From: Flavobacterium sp. ENC
GTDB lineage: Bacteria; Bacteroidota; Bacteroidia; Flavobacteriales; Flavobacteriaceae
Assembly (NCBI RefSeq): GCF_020991415.1
Contig: NZ_JAJMOY010000001.1
Span: forward strand, 124,001 to 188,000
DNA length: 64,000 nucleotides
Direction of reading: 5' to 3'
Shown: piece after piece, positions 24,569-34,783 of the stretch
Layout: each line of letters begins with the position of its first letter
How positions within the stretch are numbered: the first letter of the stretch is position 1
Position numbers and translations under genes: made by a program
Notes under the pieces: model-generated
Databases searched by the model: none
The model's input: the letters and a program-made list of their open reading frames with translations, nothing else
Told to the model about the DNA's origin: nothing

Positions 24569-26113
24569 GTGAATAAAGAATTAATCATTAGATCTAGTTC
24601 TGAAGCCGTAGATTTTGCCTTATTAAAAGATGGAAAACTAATTGAATTACACAAGGAAGAAGAGAAAAGCAACTTTCAGGTTGGTGATATTTTTATCGCC
24701 AAAATAAGAAAACCAGTTGCCGGACTTAATGCTGCTTTTGTAAATGTAGGCTTCGAAAAAGATGCCTTTTTACATTATCACGATTTAGGACCTAACTTAG
24801 CTTCCCAACTGAAATTCATAAAACTTGTAAGCGCAGGTAAAATAAAAGATTTCTCCCTAAAAACCTTTCAGTTTGAAAAAGAGATTGACAAAGATGGCAT
24901 CATTACTGATATTTTAAGTGCCAATCAATCTGTTTTAGTTCAAGTTGTAAAAGAACCTATATCGACCAAAGGTCCAAGGATAAGCGCTGAGCTTTCCCTG
25001 GCTGGAAGATTTATTGTTCTCGTTCCGTTTTCTGACCGTGTTTCTATTTCTCAAAAAATAGAAGACAAAAAGGAAAAGGATCGTCTAAAAAAACTTGTTC
25101 TATCGATCAAACCTAAAGGATTTGGTGTTATTGTTCGCACAGTAGCCGAAGGCAAAAACGTAGCCGAATTAGAAAAAGATTTGCAGAACCTGCTTAGCAG
25201 ATGGACTGCAATGTGTAAAAAATTACCAACTGCTCATCATCCGTCAAAAGTATTAGGAGAGCTTAACAGAGCTTCTTCAATACTAAGAGATGTATTTAAT
25301 GATACCTTTAGCGGTATTCAGATAGATGATGAAGAGTTGTTCCATCAAACGAAGGAATACCTGCAGGAAATTGCACCTTCAAAACAATCGATTGTGAAGT
25401 TTTATCAATCAAATGATACTCCGATTTTCGAGAAATACAATATAGAGAGACAAATCAAAACTTCATTTGGAAGAACAGTTTCGATGAGCAAAGGCGCTTA
25501 TCTTATAATCGAACACACCGAAGCGCTTCACGTTATTGACGTAAACAGCGGAAACCGTTCGAATAAGGCCACGAATCAGGAAGATACTGCCATGGAAGTG
25601 AATATGATTGCTGCCGCTGAAATTGCCAGACAACTTCGTCTGCGTGATATGGGTGGAATAATCGTAGTTGATTTTATCGATATGTCTAATCCTGAAAACA
25701 GGAAAGTCCTGTTCGACTTCTTGCGAGAAGAAATGAGCGACGATAAAGCAAAGCATAAAATCTTACCGCCGAGTAAATTTGGTTTAGTCCAGATTACAAG
25801 ACAACGCGTAAGACCAGAAGTTAATATAAAAACCAGAGAAGAAGATCCCAACAATGAACATGGCGAAATTGAAGCGCCTATTTTAATCATTGACAGAATC
25901 AACTCCGATCTGGAAAGAATTTTAAAAATCCACAAAAGTGTTGTGCTTAATGTACATCCGTTTGTGGCTGCATACCTCAGTAAAGGTTTTCCATCATTAC
26001 GTTCAAAATGGTTTTTTGAGCATAAAAAATGGGTGAAAATCATACCTCGTGACGCTTACACGTACTTAGAATACCATTTCTATGATAAAAAAGGAAATGT
26101 TATTTCAGAATAA
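24569..26113 (+). CDS. rng: Ribonuclease G/E family endoribonuclease
   Basis: The 514-residue protein starts at GTG and has the RNase G architecture. It begins with an N-terminal S1 RNA-binding domain (about residues 35-120), followed by the RNase H-like and DNase I-like catalytic parts with the acidic metal-binding motifs VIDVNSGNR (about 325) and GGIIVVDFIDM (about 368). It lacks the long C-terminal scaffold of E. coli RNase E, so it is the RNase G-like length. RNase G/E cuts AU-rich single-stranded RNA, matures rRNA and turns over mRNA. A terminator follows at 26117-26151. Confidence 0.93.
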   Translation: MNKELIIRSSSEAVDFALLKDGKLIELHKEEEKSNFQVGDIFIAKIRKPVAGLNAAFVNVGFEKDAFLHYHDLGPNLASQLKFIKLVSAGKIKDFSLKTFQFEKEIDKDGIITDILSANQSVLVQVVKEPISTKGPRISAELSLAGRFIVLVPFSDRVSISQKIEDKKEKDRLKKLVLSIKPKGFGVIVRTVAEGKNVAELEKDLQNLLSRWTAMCKKLPTAHHPSKVLGELNRASSILRDVFNDTFSGIQIDDEELFHQTKEYLQEIAPSKQSIVKFYQSNDTPIFEKYNIERQIKTSFGRTVSMSKGAYLIIEHTEALHVIDVNSGNRSNKATNQEDTAMEVNMIAAAEIARQLRLRDMGGIIVVDFIDMSNPENRKVLFDFLREEMSDDKAKHKILPPSKFGLVQITRQRVRPEVNIKTREEDPNNEHGEIEAPILIIDRINSDLERILKIHKSVVLNVHPFVAAYLSKGFPSLRSKWFFEHKKWVKIIPRDAYTYLEYHFYDKKGNVISE

Positions 26114-26116
26114 ATA

Positions 26117-26151
26117 AAAAACCGCTTCTCGAAAGAGTAGCGGTTTTTTTA
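26117..26151 (+). terminator. Intrinsic terminator of rng
   Basis: AAAACCGCT and AGCGGTTTT form a stem around TCTCGAAAGAGT, whose ends can pair further, with a T run after it. Confidence 0.85.
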
Positions 26152-26230
26152 TGTCTTATTTTTTGTTTTTTTTGCAACGAATTGCACGAATGAACACGAA
26201 TTATTTTGTGGAACTTTATGTACTATTGTT

Positions 26231-26582
26231 GTTATCCTGAAAGTGGCTTCGACTACGCGCAGCCTGACAACTGTATATTATTCCCTAATGATTTCTACTT
26301 TTCTGCTGATTTCATTACCCGATTCATCCACAACAGTTACATAACGTCTTTTCATCATATTGTCACCCTGAGCGTAGTCGAAGGATCGCCAGCTAACAGG
26401 GGGCTTCGACTACGCTCAGCCTGACAACTGTATATTATTCCCTAATGATTTCTACTTTTCTGCTGATTTCATTACCCGATTCATCTACAACAGTTACATA
26501 ACTTTTCATCATATTGTCACCCTGAGCGTAGTCGAAGGCTCACCAGCTAACAGGGGGCTTCGACTACGCTCAGCCTGACAAC
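26231..26582. repeat. Tandem array: palindromic element alternating with copies of the pbpC 3' end
   Basis: The 475-base gap between rng and pbpC holds three palindromic elements: a half at 26231-26271 and full copies at 26360-26428 and 26514-26582. The core is CTGAGCGTAGTCGAAG with its inverse CTTCGACTACGCTCAG. Between them are two copies of the last ~66 bases of pbpC (from 26272 and from 26429). The real gene end starts at 26583, so the periods are 157 and 154 bases. Each copy keeps an open frame on the minus strand, 26278-26358 (26 codons) and 26435-26512 (25 codons). Each starts with ATGATG and ends in the same VDESGNEISRK...IIRE tail as PBP1C. The two copies differ by an in-frame 3-base gap and a synonymous change. 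Confidence 0.85.
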
Positions 26583-26588
26583 TGTATA

Positions 26589-28964
26589 TTATTCCCTAAT
26601 GATTTCTACTTTTCTGCTGATTTCATTACCCGATTCATCCACAACAGTAATATGATGAAAGCCTGCACTCATGATTATTGGTTTTTCATGAAACACTTTT
26701 GTGACGCCTTTGTACACATGATCTACATACCAGAACAATTGTTTTTCTCTTTGTGCATAAGCAATTTTAAAAATTACCGGCTGCACTTCACTATTAAAAT
26801 CCTTCGTTAGATAAATTTTACTGTTCGTTTTCGGATAAATAAAATCCATTGCAACGGTCTGTGTTCCGACACAATCTTCTTTAAAAGGAGGTAAAGGCAA
26901 ATATTCAATATGTTTGCTTTTGTAGTACCAGGCCATCACCGGAGGCAATATAAACCAGTTTTTGGTCACTATATTTTCTACACTTTCACAACTGCTGTTT
27001 ACCTGAAATTGTCCGGTCTGATCCAAATGAACGGTTTTATGATACGGGCAGACTGTTGTTGTTTTTCCTTTTTTGGTCACCCATTGTTTAATTTTGGGGC
27101 AGCCTTCTTTTGCCAGATGTCCGCTTAGGCTGCAAACCTCAACTTCATTTAAATCTTCATAGGGAATCCCGAACCATCTTTGCCTTGGCAATAAATTAAA
27201 CACATCAAATAAAATCGGTGCTGCGCTCGTCACTCCTGTCAGTGTCGGCCTTCCCTCACCGGTTGCATTTCCCACCCAGATTCCTACTACATATCTCGAA
27301 TTTGTTCCAATAGCCCAGGCATCACGATTCCCGAAACTGGTTCCTGTTTTCCAGGCAATTTTAAGCGAACTGTCGTAAAATTTCCAGGCTTCATCTCCTT
27401 CCGGACGGTTTACTTCTTCCATTGCGTTATACGTAAGCCAGATTGATCCGGCACCTAAAATGTTCTTCTGTTCGCTTTCTGATCCAAAATCAGGCTGAAA
27501 GTCATTCTTATAATTAAGTTCTGTAAACTCTTTCGTTCTGTATTTTCCGTGGCTTTTATTAAAATAATTGACCGTTGAAGATAAATTGGAATACGTTCTG
27601 CACAAATCCCATAAATTACTTTCGGCACCTCCTAAAATAAGCGATAATCCATAGTGGTCCGGCGATTTGTCAATGTCACTCAACTGAAATTTCTGCAATT
27701 CTTCATAAAACTTATTCACTCCAAAATCCTGCAGCATCAAAACGGCCGGAATATTTAAGGAACGTGACAGTGCCCGATGTGCCGGAACAGCGCCATCAAA
27801 AGTGAGATTAAAATTCTGGGGGGTATAACCCGCAATCTGCGTAGGGACATCGGCTACTAAAGTGTTGGGCAGCAATTCGCCGTCATCCAGCATCGCTGCA
27901 TACAACAGCGGTTTAAGAATACTTCCGGTACTTCTTGGCGCGTCAATAATGTCAACATCTTTCTGGTGATCACCATCTGTCGGAGCATTTCCGACATAAC
28001 TGATGACATTTCTATTCTGAACATCTATGACCAGAATCGCCAGATTGCTGACTTCATTTTGCCGGTATTGATTGTAATAATATTTTGCAATCTGATTGAC
28101 CCTGTTTTGCAGTGTAAAATCCAATGTTGTTTTCACCCGCGTTCCTTCTTCATTTTTTGCCACACGTTCTAATAAGTGAGGTGCGATTTGCGGCAAATTA
28201 TACGGCTTTTGCGGCAATGGTTCATCTACGGAAAGTTCATAGGTCTGCTTATCAATAATCCCTTCCTGATTCAGCTTTAATAAAAGACGATTGCGTTTTT
28301 GTAATAATCTTATTTGATTTTTTCCCGGATAAATCAAACTCGGTGCATTGGGCAAAACGGCCAAAGTCGCACTTTCCGCCCATGACAACTGATTGGATTG
28401 TACGCCAAAATACCGCCATGCAGCCATTTCGAGTCCGACAACATTTCCACCAAAAGGAGCATGAGCGGCATATAATTCCAAAATTTCATTTTTAGAATAG
28501 CCTAATTCCAATCGTGTTGCAAGAATAAGTTCTATTATTTTTTCAAAATAAGTCCTTCCCTTTCCTTTTCTGGATAAACGTATCACTTGTTGTGTCAATG
28601 TACTTCCTCCGCGAACTACTTTTCCGGCTTTTCTGTTCTGCCGGATCGCATTGACCATTGCAACCGGATTAAAACCGGGATGTTTATAGAAATATTCGTC
28701 TTCAAAATAAACAATACATTTTTTGAACTTATCCGGAACACTGTCCTGCGCCGGGAAACGCCATTGCCCGTCCCTGGCAATTTTTGCTCCTAATAATTCC
28801 CCTTCTTTACTTTCAATCACCGTAGAATAAGGCTCCTGAAATAAAGTTCGGGGTAGGGAGAAATAATAAATCAGCAAGAGCAGAAATGCAATTGCTGATT
28901 TTATTTTATTCTTTTTTATCCAGTTTATAAGGCGTTGTGAGAACGCAATTAATTTATTTTTCAA
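26589..28964 (-). CDS. pbpC: Penicillin-binding protein 1C (bifunctional peptidoglycan synthase)
   Basis: The 791-residue protein starts at TTG and has an N-terminal membrane anchor (about residues 20-40). A GT51 glycosyltransferase domain follows (FEDEYFYKHPGFNP with the catalytic Glu, then GGSTLTQQVIRLSRKGKGRT). The transpeptidase domain carries the nucleophile Ser348 in SxxK (SILK, Lys351) and K539-T-G-T. Cysteine-containing segments (CSLSGHLAKEGCP) and the BiPBP_C beta domain complete the PBP1C form. It would polymerise and crosslink peptidoglycan in the periplasm. It lies 128 bases after the alpha-2-macroglobulin gene, the same pairing as yfhM-pbpC in enterobacteria. Copies of its 3' end lie downstream. 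Confidence 0.95.
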   Translation of the reverse strand: MKNKLIAFSQRLINWIKKNKIKSAIAFLLLLIYYFSLPRTLFQEPYSTVIESKEGELLGAKIARDGQWRFPAQDSVPDKFKKCIVYFEDEYFYKHPGFNPVAMVNAIRQNRKAGKVVRGGSTLTQQVIRLSRKGKGRTYFEKIIELILATRLELGYSKNEILELYAAHAPFGGNVVGLEMAAWRYFGVQSNQLSWAESATLAVLPNAPSLIYPGKNQIRLLQKRNRLLLKLNQEGIIDKQTYELSVDEPLPQKPYNLPQIAPHLLERVAKNEEGTRVKTTLDFTLQNRVNQIAKYYYNQYRQNEVSNLAILVIDVQNRNVISYVGNAPTDGDHQKDVDIIDAPRSTGSILKPLLYAAMLDDGELLPNTLVADVPTQIAGYTPQNFNLTFDGAVPAHRALSRSLNIPAVLMLQDFGVNKFYEELQKFQLSDIDKSPDHYGLSLILGGAESNLWDLCRTYSNLSSTVNYFNKSHGKYRTKEFTELNYKNDFQPDFGSESEQKNILGAGSIWLTYNAMEEVNRPEGDEAWKFYDSSLKIAWKTGTSFGNRDAWAIGTNSRYVVGIWVGNATGEGRPTLTGVTSAAPILFDVFNLLPRQRWFGIPYEDLNEVEVCSLSGHLAKEGCPKIKQWVTKKGKTTTVCPYHKTVHLDQTGQFQVNSSCESVENIVTKNWFILPPVMAWYYKSKHIEYLPLPPFKEDCVGTQTVAMDFIYPKTNSKIYLTKDFNSEVQPVIFKIAYAQREKQLFWYVDHVYKGVTKVFHEKPIIMSAGFHHITVVDESGNEISRKVEIIRE

Positions 28965-28976
28965 AGTTTAATCGTA

Positions 28977-29092
28977 ATTTAACCGCAAGGAACGCGAGGT
29001 TATTTGCAAAGTTTATAAAGTTTTTTTCACGCAGATTTTGCAGATTTTGCAGATTTTTTTATCTGCCAGATCTCCAAAATCTGCGTAAAACT
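28977..29092. repeat. Dispersed repeat words between the alpha-2-macroglobulin gene and pbpC
   Basis: AACCGCAAGGAACGCGAGG is shared with the inverted repeat at 11458. The CAGATTTTGCAGATTTTGCAG tandem and an inverted CAAAATCTGCGT follow. It may act as an intercistronic hairpin, but no T-run terminator is clear. Confidence 0.55.
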
Positions 29093-32000
29093 TTATTTCA
29101 CCACCTGAACCCAAAATCCTTTGGTTCTGGCCAGGAAAGTATGATCGTACATCGCTTCACATTGCAGTCCCGGTAAATAATAAGTTCCCAGATACGAGGC
29201 ATTCAGTAAAATTTTGAATGTTTTGGTTTCTCCGGCTTTTAGTCCAAAATAGAAATTTGTTCTGTCATCGCGGATATCAATATAATCGGCTGTATTATTC
29301 GTCGCTTCACCGTAATCGGTAAAACGGGTGTTTACAATTTCGAAACCGGATGGTAAAATCTGCGACAAAGCTACATTTTGAACGTATTCATTCTTCAGAT
29401 TTTTAATAGTTACCTCAGCAACGAACTCCGTTCCCTGAGCAATTTTCGACACCTCAATTACACTGCCTTTTCTATTTCGGAAAACAATTCCGGCCGAAAG
29501 ATTATTTTCTACCGCATTTTCCTGACCAATAGGAAGAATTCCGGTATTTAACACACGAACATAAATCGTATTCTTTTTATTGTTTTTTAAAGTGATACTG
29601 TTCGCTCCTGATTTCACCACCAGATTCCGGTCTGCAACAGTTTTAGCCGTTTTTATAGTCTGTGCTTTTCCGTCCTTGCTAAACTGAAGATCAATTCCTT
29701 TAGGGCCGTTATGGAGTGAGAATTTCGAGATCGCATACAAACAATAAGCAGTGGTCTGCGTACTCATCCATTGATCACTTGCCATGTTTTTGGCCAGTTT
29801 TGCAGCCATCAGGAATGAATTTTCTTTTTGGTTTAACAACAATAATGTTTCCAAAGCCATGGCTCTGTTTCTGTCACCCGAACCATAGTAATAATAATTA
29901 TAATCACTTGAAGTATCATCGATTTTACTGTGCAACAGCAACGTCAATCCGGCGCTTTTCTGTCCTGCCAGCACATAAGCCGCTGCAAGACGTAGTTTAC
30001 TTTCGTTTGAGATTCCGGTTGTTTCGCGCAATCTGTTCATGGAAGACAAATCGGGAGAGCCTGCCAAAGCCAGGGTATATAAACGGTAGGCCTGCGCCAT
30101 GTCATTTCCATAACGTGGTTCAAAACGCCATTTTTTGGCTTCTTTTTGCTGGTAGGAAATCCATTTTGATTTAAAGTTAATCGGCAACACATATCCTTTT
30201 TTCTCTGCTTCTATTATAAAATGCCCGGCATAAGAAGTTCCCCAATCGTCTGCAATGGTATTTCCCTGCCAGTACGAAAGTCCTCCGTTTGGTAACTGAA
30301 AACCTCCTAATCTGGTAATTCCTGTCGTCACATTTTTTTGAATAAGCTGTTGGCGTGTAGCATCAATATCGGCTACATCACTTAAAAACAACTGTGGAAA
30401 AACAGAGGAAGTGGTCTGCTCTACACAACCATGCGGATACTGAATCAGGTATTGCAATCTTCCATTCAGATTAATGGTCGGCATGGAAGAAACCTCCAGC
30501 TTCGCTTTATTACTTCCCGAAACACCGAAGGTTTTCCAGGAAATGGTTTTAGTGCTGCCGGGAGATAAAATCACATCTGTATACGTATTCGTCACCGGAT
30601 TCGGATTGGTCATATCAATCTCGACATCATAAGATGATTTTTCCTTTCCGGAGGTGGCAATAATCTGCACTTTAGCAATTCCTGTCTGGTTTCCTACGGC
30701 AAGATTAAAATACGCCATTTTCTCATCCGGCTGCGCAAAGTTTACATTCTGAGTTGTACTTCCGATTACCTGTAGCCCTTTGCTGGTTTTTATCTGAAGT
30801 TTTACATTTTTAATATTTTTCTCCGTTGCAAAAACCGTAACCGGAATAGTCACTTTTTCGGATGGTGAAATTTTTCTTGGCAAGGAAGCCAGCACCATTA
30901 ACGGACTGCGGACCGGAGTTGCTTTTTCCACGCTTCCGTAAGCACTTGTTGCCGCATCACCCGCCACCACCATAGTTCGTACTGACCCGATATATTTTGG
31001 CAAAGTAACCTGATGTGTTTTGGTTTGTCCTTTTTCGAGTTTGAAGGGTCCCAGATAAATGACCACCGGTTTAAAACGATTGGCTTTCTTGGCCTTTCCT
31101 CCACCTAAATCCTGATCTCCACCAATACTGAAAATCTGGTTTACTTTTCCGCCGTAAGCGCCAATCACATCATCGTATACGTCCCAGGTTTTTACCCCCA
31201 GGGCTTCACGAACGTAGAAACTATCCCAGGCATTTGGTGTTTTAAATCGGGTTAGATCCAATAATCCTTCATCAACTATGGCAATGGTATAGGTCATTTC
31301 CTTACCTGATTTCTCGCTCACTTTTACAGGGAAAGATTTTTCAGGCCTTAAAACATCCGACATCGTAATCATTGGTTCCAGTTTTGTGTTTTTATCTACT
31401 ACTCCAATCGGAACAATTCCGTACATACGAATCGGGGAATCATTTTTAGTCGAGGCGTGCGGTTGTAAAAGCGTAATATTAAAATAGACATTCGGTGCCA
31501 TTGCCGCCGTAATCGGAATTTCGACTTTTGTTTCTCCTTTTTTCGTTTCTACCCAAAGGGTCTGTACTACTTTTGATCCGTTTTCGATAGAAACCAAAGC
31601 GCGTCCGCCTTCACTTGAAGGGAAAGAAATCTGTGCTTTCTCGCCTACTGCATAATCTCTTTTATCGGTAGAAAAAACAAGCATATTCGCGGTTGAAGCA
31701 TCTGTATTTCGGGTTTTTCCGGACCAGATCGGCCAGTCAATATTTACGGTTAAGGCTGTTGCATGTCCGCCGGTTTCATCTGAAACGCGAATCATATAAC
31801 GTCCCCATTCTTCATCGGTTAAGGCAAACTGAACGCTGCCTTTTCCGCTTGAATCGGTGTTAACTTTAAATGTTTTGTAAGAAGTTGTAGCTTCAGATGA
31901 ATTATAATTGGATAAATTATCACTGGAAGCATCCCACCACCAGCGCCATTCTACTTTATATACTTTTACTTCCAGATCCCTTACCGATTTTGGTCTTCCG

Positions 32001-34783
32001 TTTTCATCAACGGTCACAATATCAAAACGATTGTTGGTTCTGGTTTCAAGCATTCCGTATTTGTTGACTTCCGGTGCTTTTACGCCCACATAGGTTTTGT
32101 ATGGCGAATAGGTCGTGGCCATGGCATCCATACTGAAATCCCCGCCTTCTTCGTATACTTTTGTAATGAAGGAAGCTCTCAGCATTCCGGGTGCCTGTCC
32201 CTGTAACTTTGGATTAATATTGACCGCTGCCCTTCCGTTCGCGTCTAATTTTCCGGAGAAAATATTCACTTCTTCGGTACTGAATCTGCGAACTAAGTCA
32301 TCAAAAGTATATTTGTCATAACCTTTGAAAGTCGTTTTCTGTTCGGAGAATTTAGCCTGCATTTCTACATTCAGGTTTTTAGCAATCGCACCATGTAGCC
32401 AGGTCACTTCAAGATTGCTGGTGTTCGGATAGGAAGAAGACAAAATCGCTCTCTGAAAACTATTCTTGATTTTCAGACGATTGGGTTTTATCGTTTCAAT
32501 TTTTATGTTTTTATAAAATTTGGCTCCTCCAACGCTCACCATGGCTTCCCAGCTTCCCGTTGGCGCATCCGGATCTGTCGGTACGATAAAAGCATAATGA
32601 TTTAATTCATTCGATTTCTGAACGGTCTGATACGATACTTTTCCGTTTGGATCAGTTAGCCTGAATTTTATCGGGTGTGCTTTTGGAAGTTTATTCGAAA
32701 CATCATTCAGAATAAAAGACAAATACAAATTATCGCCCGGGCGCCAGACGCCACGTTCTCCATAGATAAATCCTTTCAGCCCTTTCTGAAGTGTTTCTCC
32801 GGCTACATCAAAATTACTTACGGACAATGAATTCCCATCATCCAGTTTTACATAGGTCGACTGATCTCCTAATGTAACGATGGCAAAATACGCGAATTTA
32901 TTGATCTGGAAAGTAGCAATACCTTCGCTGCTGGTCGATGCAGTAGCAATTTTTTGCTGCTGGTAGGTGTATAAATCAACACGCGCGTTCGAAACCGGCT
33001 CGGTGGTAAGGATATTATTGACGGCAAACAAATACGATTTATTTTCTCCCCTTTTTGCAATTACCCCTAAGTCTGATGCTAAAATATTGGTCGCGATGCG
33101 GGCATTGTAATAGTAGGAACCTGTACACGGATCCTGGCTTTCTCTCCACTGATAATCGTCATAATAGTAGTCGTCATACGGATTCTCACTGTAATTCACA
33201 TCGTTTTCATCTATCTCTTCTTCCTCTTCATTCTGATCGGAATCCTCTTCTGATGTTTCGCATTTGTATAGAGAATATTTCTTTTTATAAGAGAACTCTA
33301 CCCTGTAGATCGCGCCCGGTTCCGGCTTAATAATTTTGGATAAATCCAGGGCAAAAGTGTTCCATTTGCTTAAATTAACCAGAGTGTTTTCTTTAAGGTT
33401 AATGGTCGTTTTGGCCACGGGCTGAGAAACACGCTTCAGGTTTTGCGATCCTTTTAATTCATTATTCTGAAGAAACTGCAGGATGTTGTTTTTGTAGATT
33501 TTGTACACTTTTACGTCTACGGCACTCAGATTTGCAGCTTCAAAATTCAGTTTCAGATTATTGGAACTTGGCAGGATCGTCCCGTTTTTTACAAATCGTA
33601 CATTTGGTTTTATCTGGTCGAAAGAAATTTTCTGAGAATAACTCGCTATCATTTTCTTGCCATACTGGCTTTCGATCCCCTGAAAAACTTCAAGCAGCAA
33701 TTCGCCGGTTATATTTTGTTCCGGTGCGGCTTCTTCTTCTTCCTCTACAACTTCCGGTTCTGCTTCGACGGTTGCTTCCGGTGTTGCCGTCGCTGCGCTA
33801 TCAACAGCAACGCTTGCCGAATCTACCATCACGGTGGCAGCCGGTTCTTCGACTACCACTTCGTGAACTACTTCAGGTGCCGGTTTTTCATTACTGAAAT
33901 AGACTTTCAGTACATTTCCCTGAGTTGAAAATTTTAAATTATTGGTGTTTTGAATGGCAACCAGACCTTTAAAATCCTGGCCTTTCTCTAAAGGTTCTGA
34001 AAAATTGATTAAAACCGACTGATTGTTTTCGTCGGGAACATCGACTTTTATAACTTTAAATTCATTTATGGATGTGATCGGGAAGTCAATTTTTCCTTTT
34101 TGGTCAATATCAAAATCAGTTCCGTCATACGCGATTTCAAGTTCACTTGGCTCGGAAAAACGCTGGATACTGTCAATGGTAAATTTGAATTCTTTTCCTG
34201 ACTTTACGTTTTTATCAAATTTAATTTTAAGGGTATTTCCTTTTTGGCTGGCTAAAATTAATTTTTGAGCCGTTTCGGAATCAATATCGTCTGCTGTTTT
34301 CAACACGCAGTTCAGGTACTGATATTCTTTACTGTGGGACTGAATATCAAGTGTATTTATAGTAAAATCCTGTTTTATGGTTTTAACCGTAAAATTAAAT
34401 TCAGAAAGTTCCTTTTCTTTTTCTTTTGGAAGCGTAATCAGTTTGTCTAAGTGCAGTGTCACCTGATATTCCGTTCCCGGCTTTAATTTTTTCTCCGGAA
34501 TAAAAGCAAGGGTATTACCCGATAGTGCAACTACTTTTCCATTCACACTTGGCGAAATATCAAACAGATCGTCATCTAAAACCTCATTGATTTTCCATTC
34601 TTTTTTTTCGAAAGCCAAAACTACGCGTATGTCTGACTGTGAAGGAACGATTCCGCCTGTAAAACTACTTATGTACTCTTTGAATAATGAAAAATCGGAA
34701 TTGAAATCGGCAGCTGATTTTCTGCCACAAGATTGAAAAATAAAAAACACACAAAACACGAGAACTAATCCTTTTGCTTTCAC
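29093..34783 (-). CDS. Bacterial alpha-2-macroglobulin family lipoprotein with intact thioester
   Basis: The 1896-residue protein starts at GTG with a lipoprotein signal (FFIFQSCGRK, Cys19). It is made of macroglobulin (MG) beta domains. The bait-region type A2M domain starts around residue 1170, and the alpha-helical toroid holds the thioester motif PHGCVEQ with Cys1453, Glu1455 and Gln1456. This is a protease trap: cleavage exposes the thioester, which then binds the attacker. Two very acidic low-complexity insertions occur near residues 300-350 and 500-545 (the second Tyr/Asp-rich). It precedes pbpC, as in yfhM-pbpC, where the pair is thought to guard and repair the envelope. The length is greater than E. 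coli YfhM (about 1650). Confidence 0.95.
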   Translation of the reverse strand: MKAKGLVLVFCVFFIFQSCGRKSAADFNSDFSLFKEYISSFTGGIVPSQSDIRVVLAFEKKEWKINEVLDDDLFDISPSVNGKVVALSGNTLAFIPEKKLKPGTEYQVTLHLDKLITLPKEKEKELSEFNFTVKTIKQDFTINTLDIQSHSKEYQYLNCVLKTADDIDSETAQKLILASQKGNTLKIKFDKNVKSGKEFKFTIDSIQRFSEPSELEIAYDGTDFDIDQKGKIDFPITSINEFKVIKVDVPDENNQSVLINFSEPLEKGQDFKGLVAIQNTNNLKFSTQGNVLKVYFSNEKPAPEVVHEVVVEEPAATVMVDSASVAVDSAATATPEATVEAEPEVVEEEEEAAPEQNITGELLLEVFQGIESQYGKKMIASYSQKISFDQIKPNVRFVKNGTILPSSNNLKLNFEAANLSAVDVKVYKIYKNNILQFLQNNELKGSQNLKRVSQPVAKTTINLKENTLVNLSKWNTFALDLSKIIKPEPGAIYRVEFSYKKKYSLYKCETSEEDSDQNEEEEEIDENDVNYSENPYDDYYYDDYQWRESQDPCTGSYYYNARIATNILASDLGVIAKRGENKSYLFAVNNILTTEPVSNARVDLYTYQQQKIATASTSSEGIATFQINKFAYFAIVTLGDQSTYVKLDDGNSLSVSNFDVAGETLQKGLKGFIYGERGVWRPGDNLYLSFILNDVSNKLPKAHPIKFRLTDPNGKVSYQTVQKSNELNHYAFIVPTDPDAPTGSWEAMVSVGGAKFYKNIKIETIKPNRLKIKNSFQRAILSSSYPNTSNLEVTWLHGAIAKNLNVEMQAKFSEQKTTFKGYDKYTFDDLVRRFSTEEVNIFSGKLDANGRAAVNINPKLQGQAPGMLRASFITKVYEEGGDFSMDAMATTYSPYKTYVGVKAPEVNKYGMLETRTNNRFDIVTVDENGRPKSVRDLEVKVYKVEWRWWWDASSDNLSNYNSSEATTSYKTFKVNTDSSGKGSVQFALTDEEWGRYMIRVSDETGGHATALTVNIDWPIWSGKTRNTDASTANMLVFSTDKRDYAVGEKAQISFPSSEGGRALVSIENGSKVVQTLWVETKKGETKVEIPITAAMAPNVYFNITLLQPHASTKNDSPIRMYGIVPIGVVDKNTKLEPMITMSDVLRPEKSFPVKVSEKSGKEMTYTIAIVDEGLLDLTRFKTPNAWDSFYVREALGVKTWDVYDDVIGAYGGKVNQIFSIGGDQDLGGGKAKKANRFKPVVIYLGPFKLEKGQTKTHQVTLPKYIGSVRTMVVAGDAATSAYGSVEKATPVRSPLMVLASLPRKISPSEKVTIPVTVFATEKNIKNVKLQIKTSKGLQVIGSTTQNVNFAQPDEKMAYFNLAVGNQTGIAKVQIIATSGKEKSSYDVEIDMTNPNPVTNTYTDVILSPGSTKTISWKTFGVSGSNKAKLEVSSMPTINLNGRLQYLIQYPHGCVEQTTSSVFPQLFLSDVADIDATRQQLIQKNVTTGITRLGGFQLPNGGLSYWQGNTIADDWGTSYAGHFIIEAEKKGYVLPINFKSKWISYQQKEAKKWRFEPRYGNDMAQAYRLYTLALAGSPDLSSMNRLRETTGISNESKLRLAAAYVLAGQKSAGLTLLLHSKIDDTSSDYNYYYYGSGDRNRAMALETLLLLNQKENSFLMAAKLAKNMASDQWMSTQTTAYCLYAISKFSLHNGPKGIDLQFSKDGKAQTIKTAKTVADRNLVVKSGANSITLKNNKKNTIYVRVLNTGILPIGQENAVENNLSAGIVFRNRKGSVIEVSKIAQGTEFVAEVTIKNLKNEYVQNVALSQILPSGFEIVNTRFTDYGEATNNTADYIDIRDDRTNFYFGLKAGETKTFKILLNASYLGTYYLPGLQCEAMYDHTFLARTKGFWVQVVK

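Noticed and set aside
26206..26424. 72-codon frame across the pbpC tail array
   Set aside because: It runs through the palindromic repeats on the plus strand, with no family signature; the coding-like signal is on the other strand.
33055..33928. Open frames on the plus strand opposite the alpha-2-macroglobulin gene
   Set aside because: They are antisense to a clearly coding, family-matched gene, and their sequences are low-complexity shadows of it.
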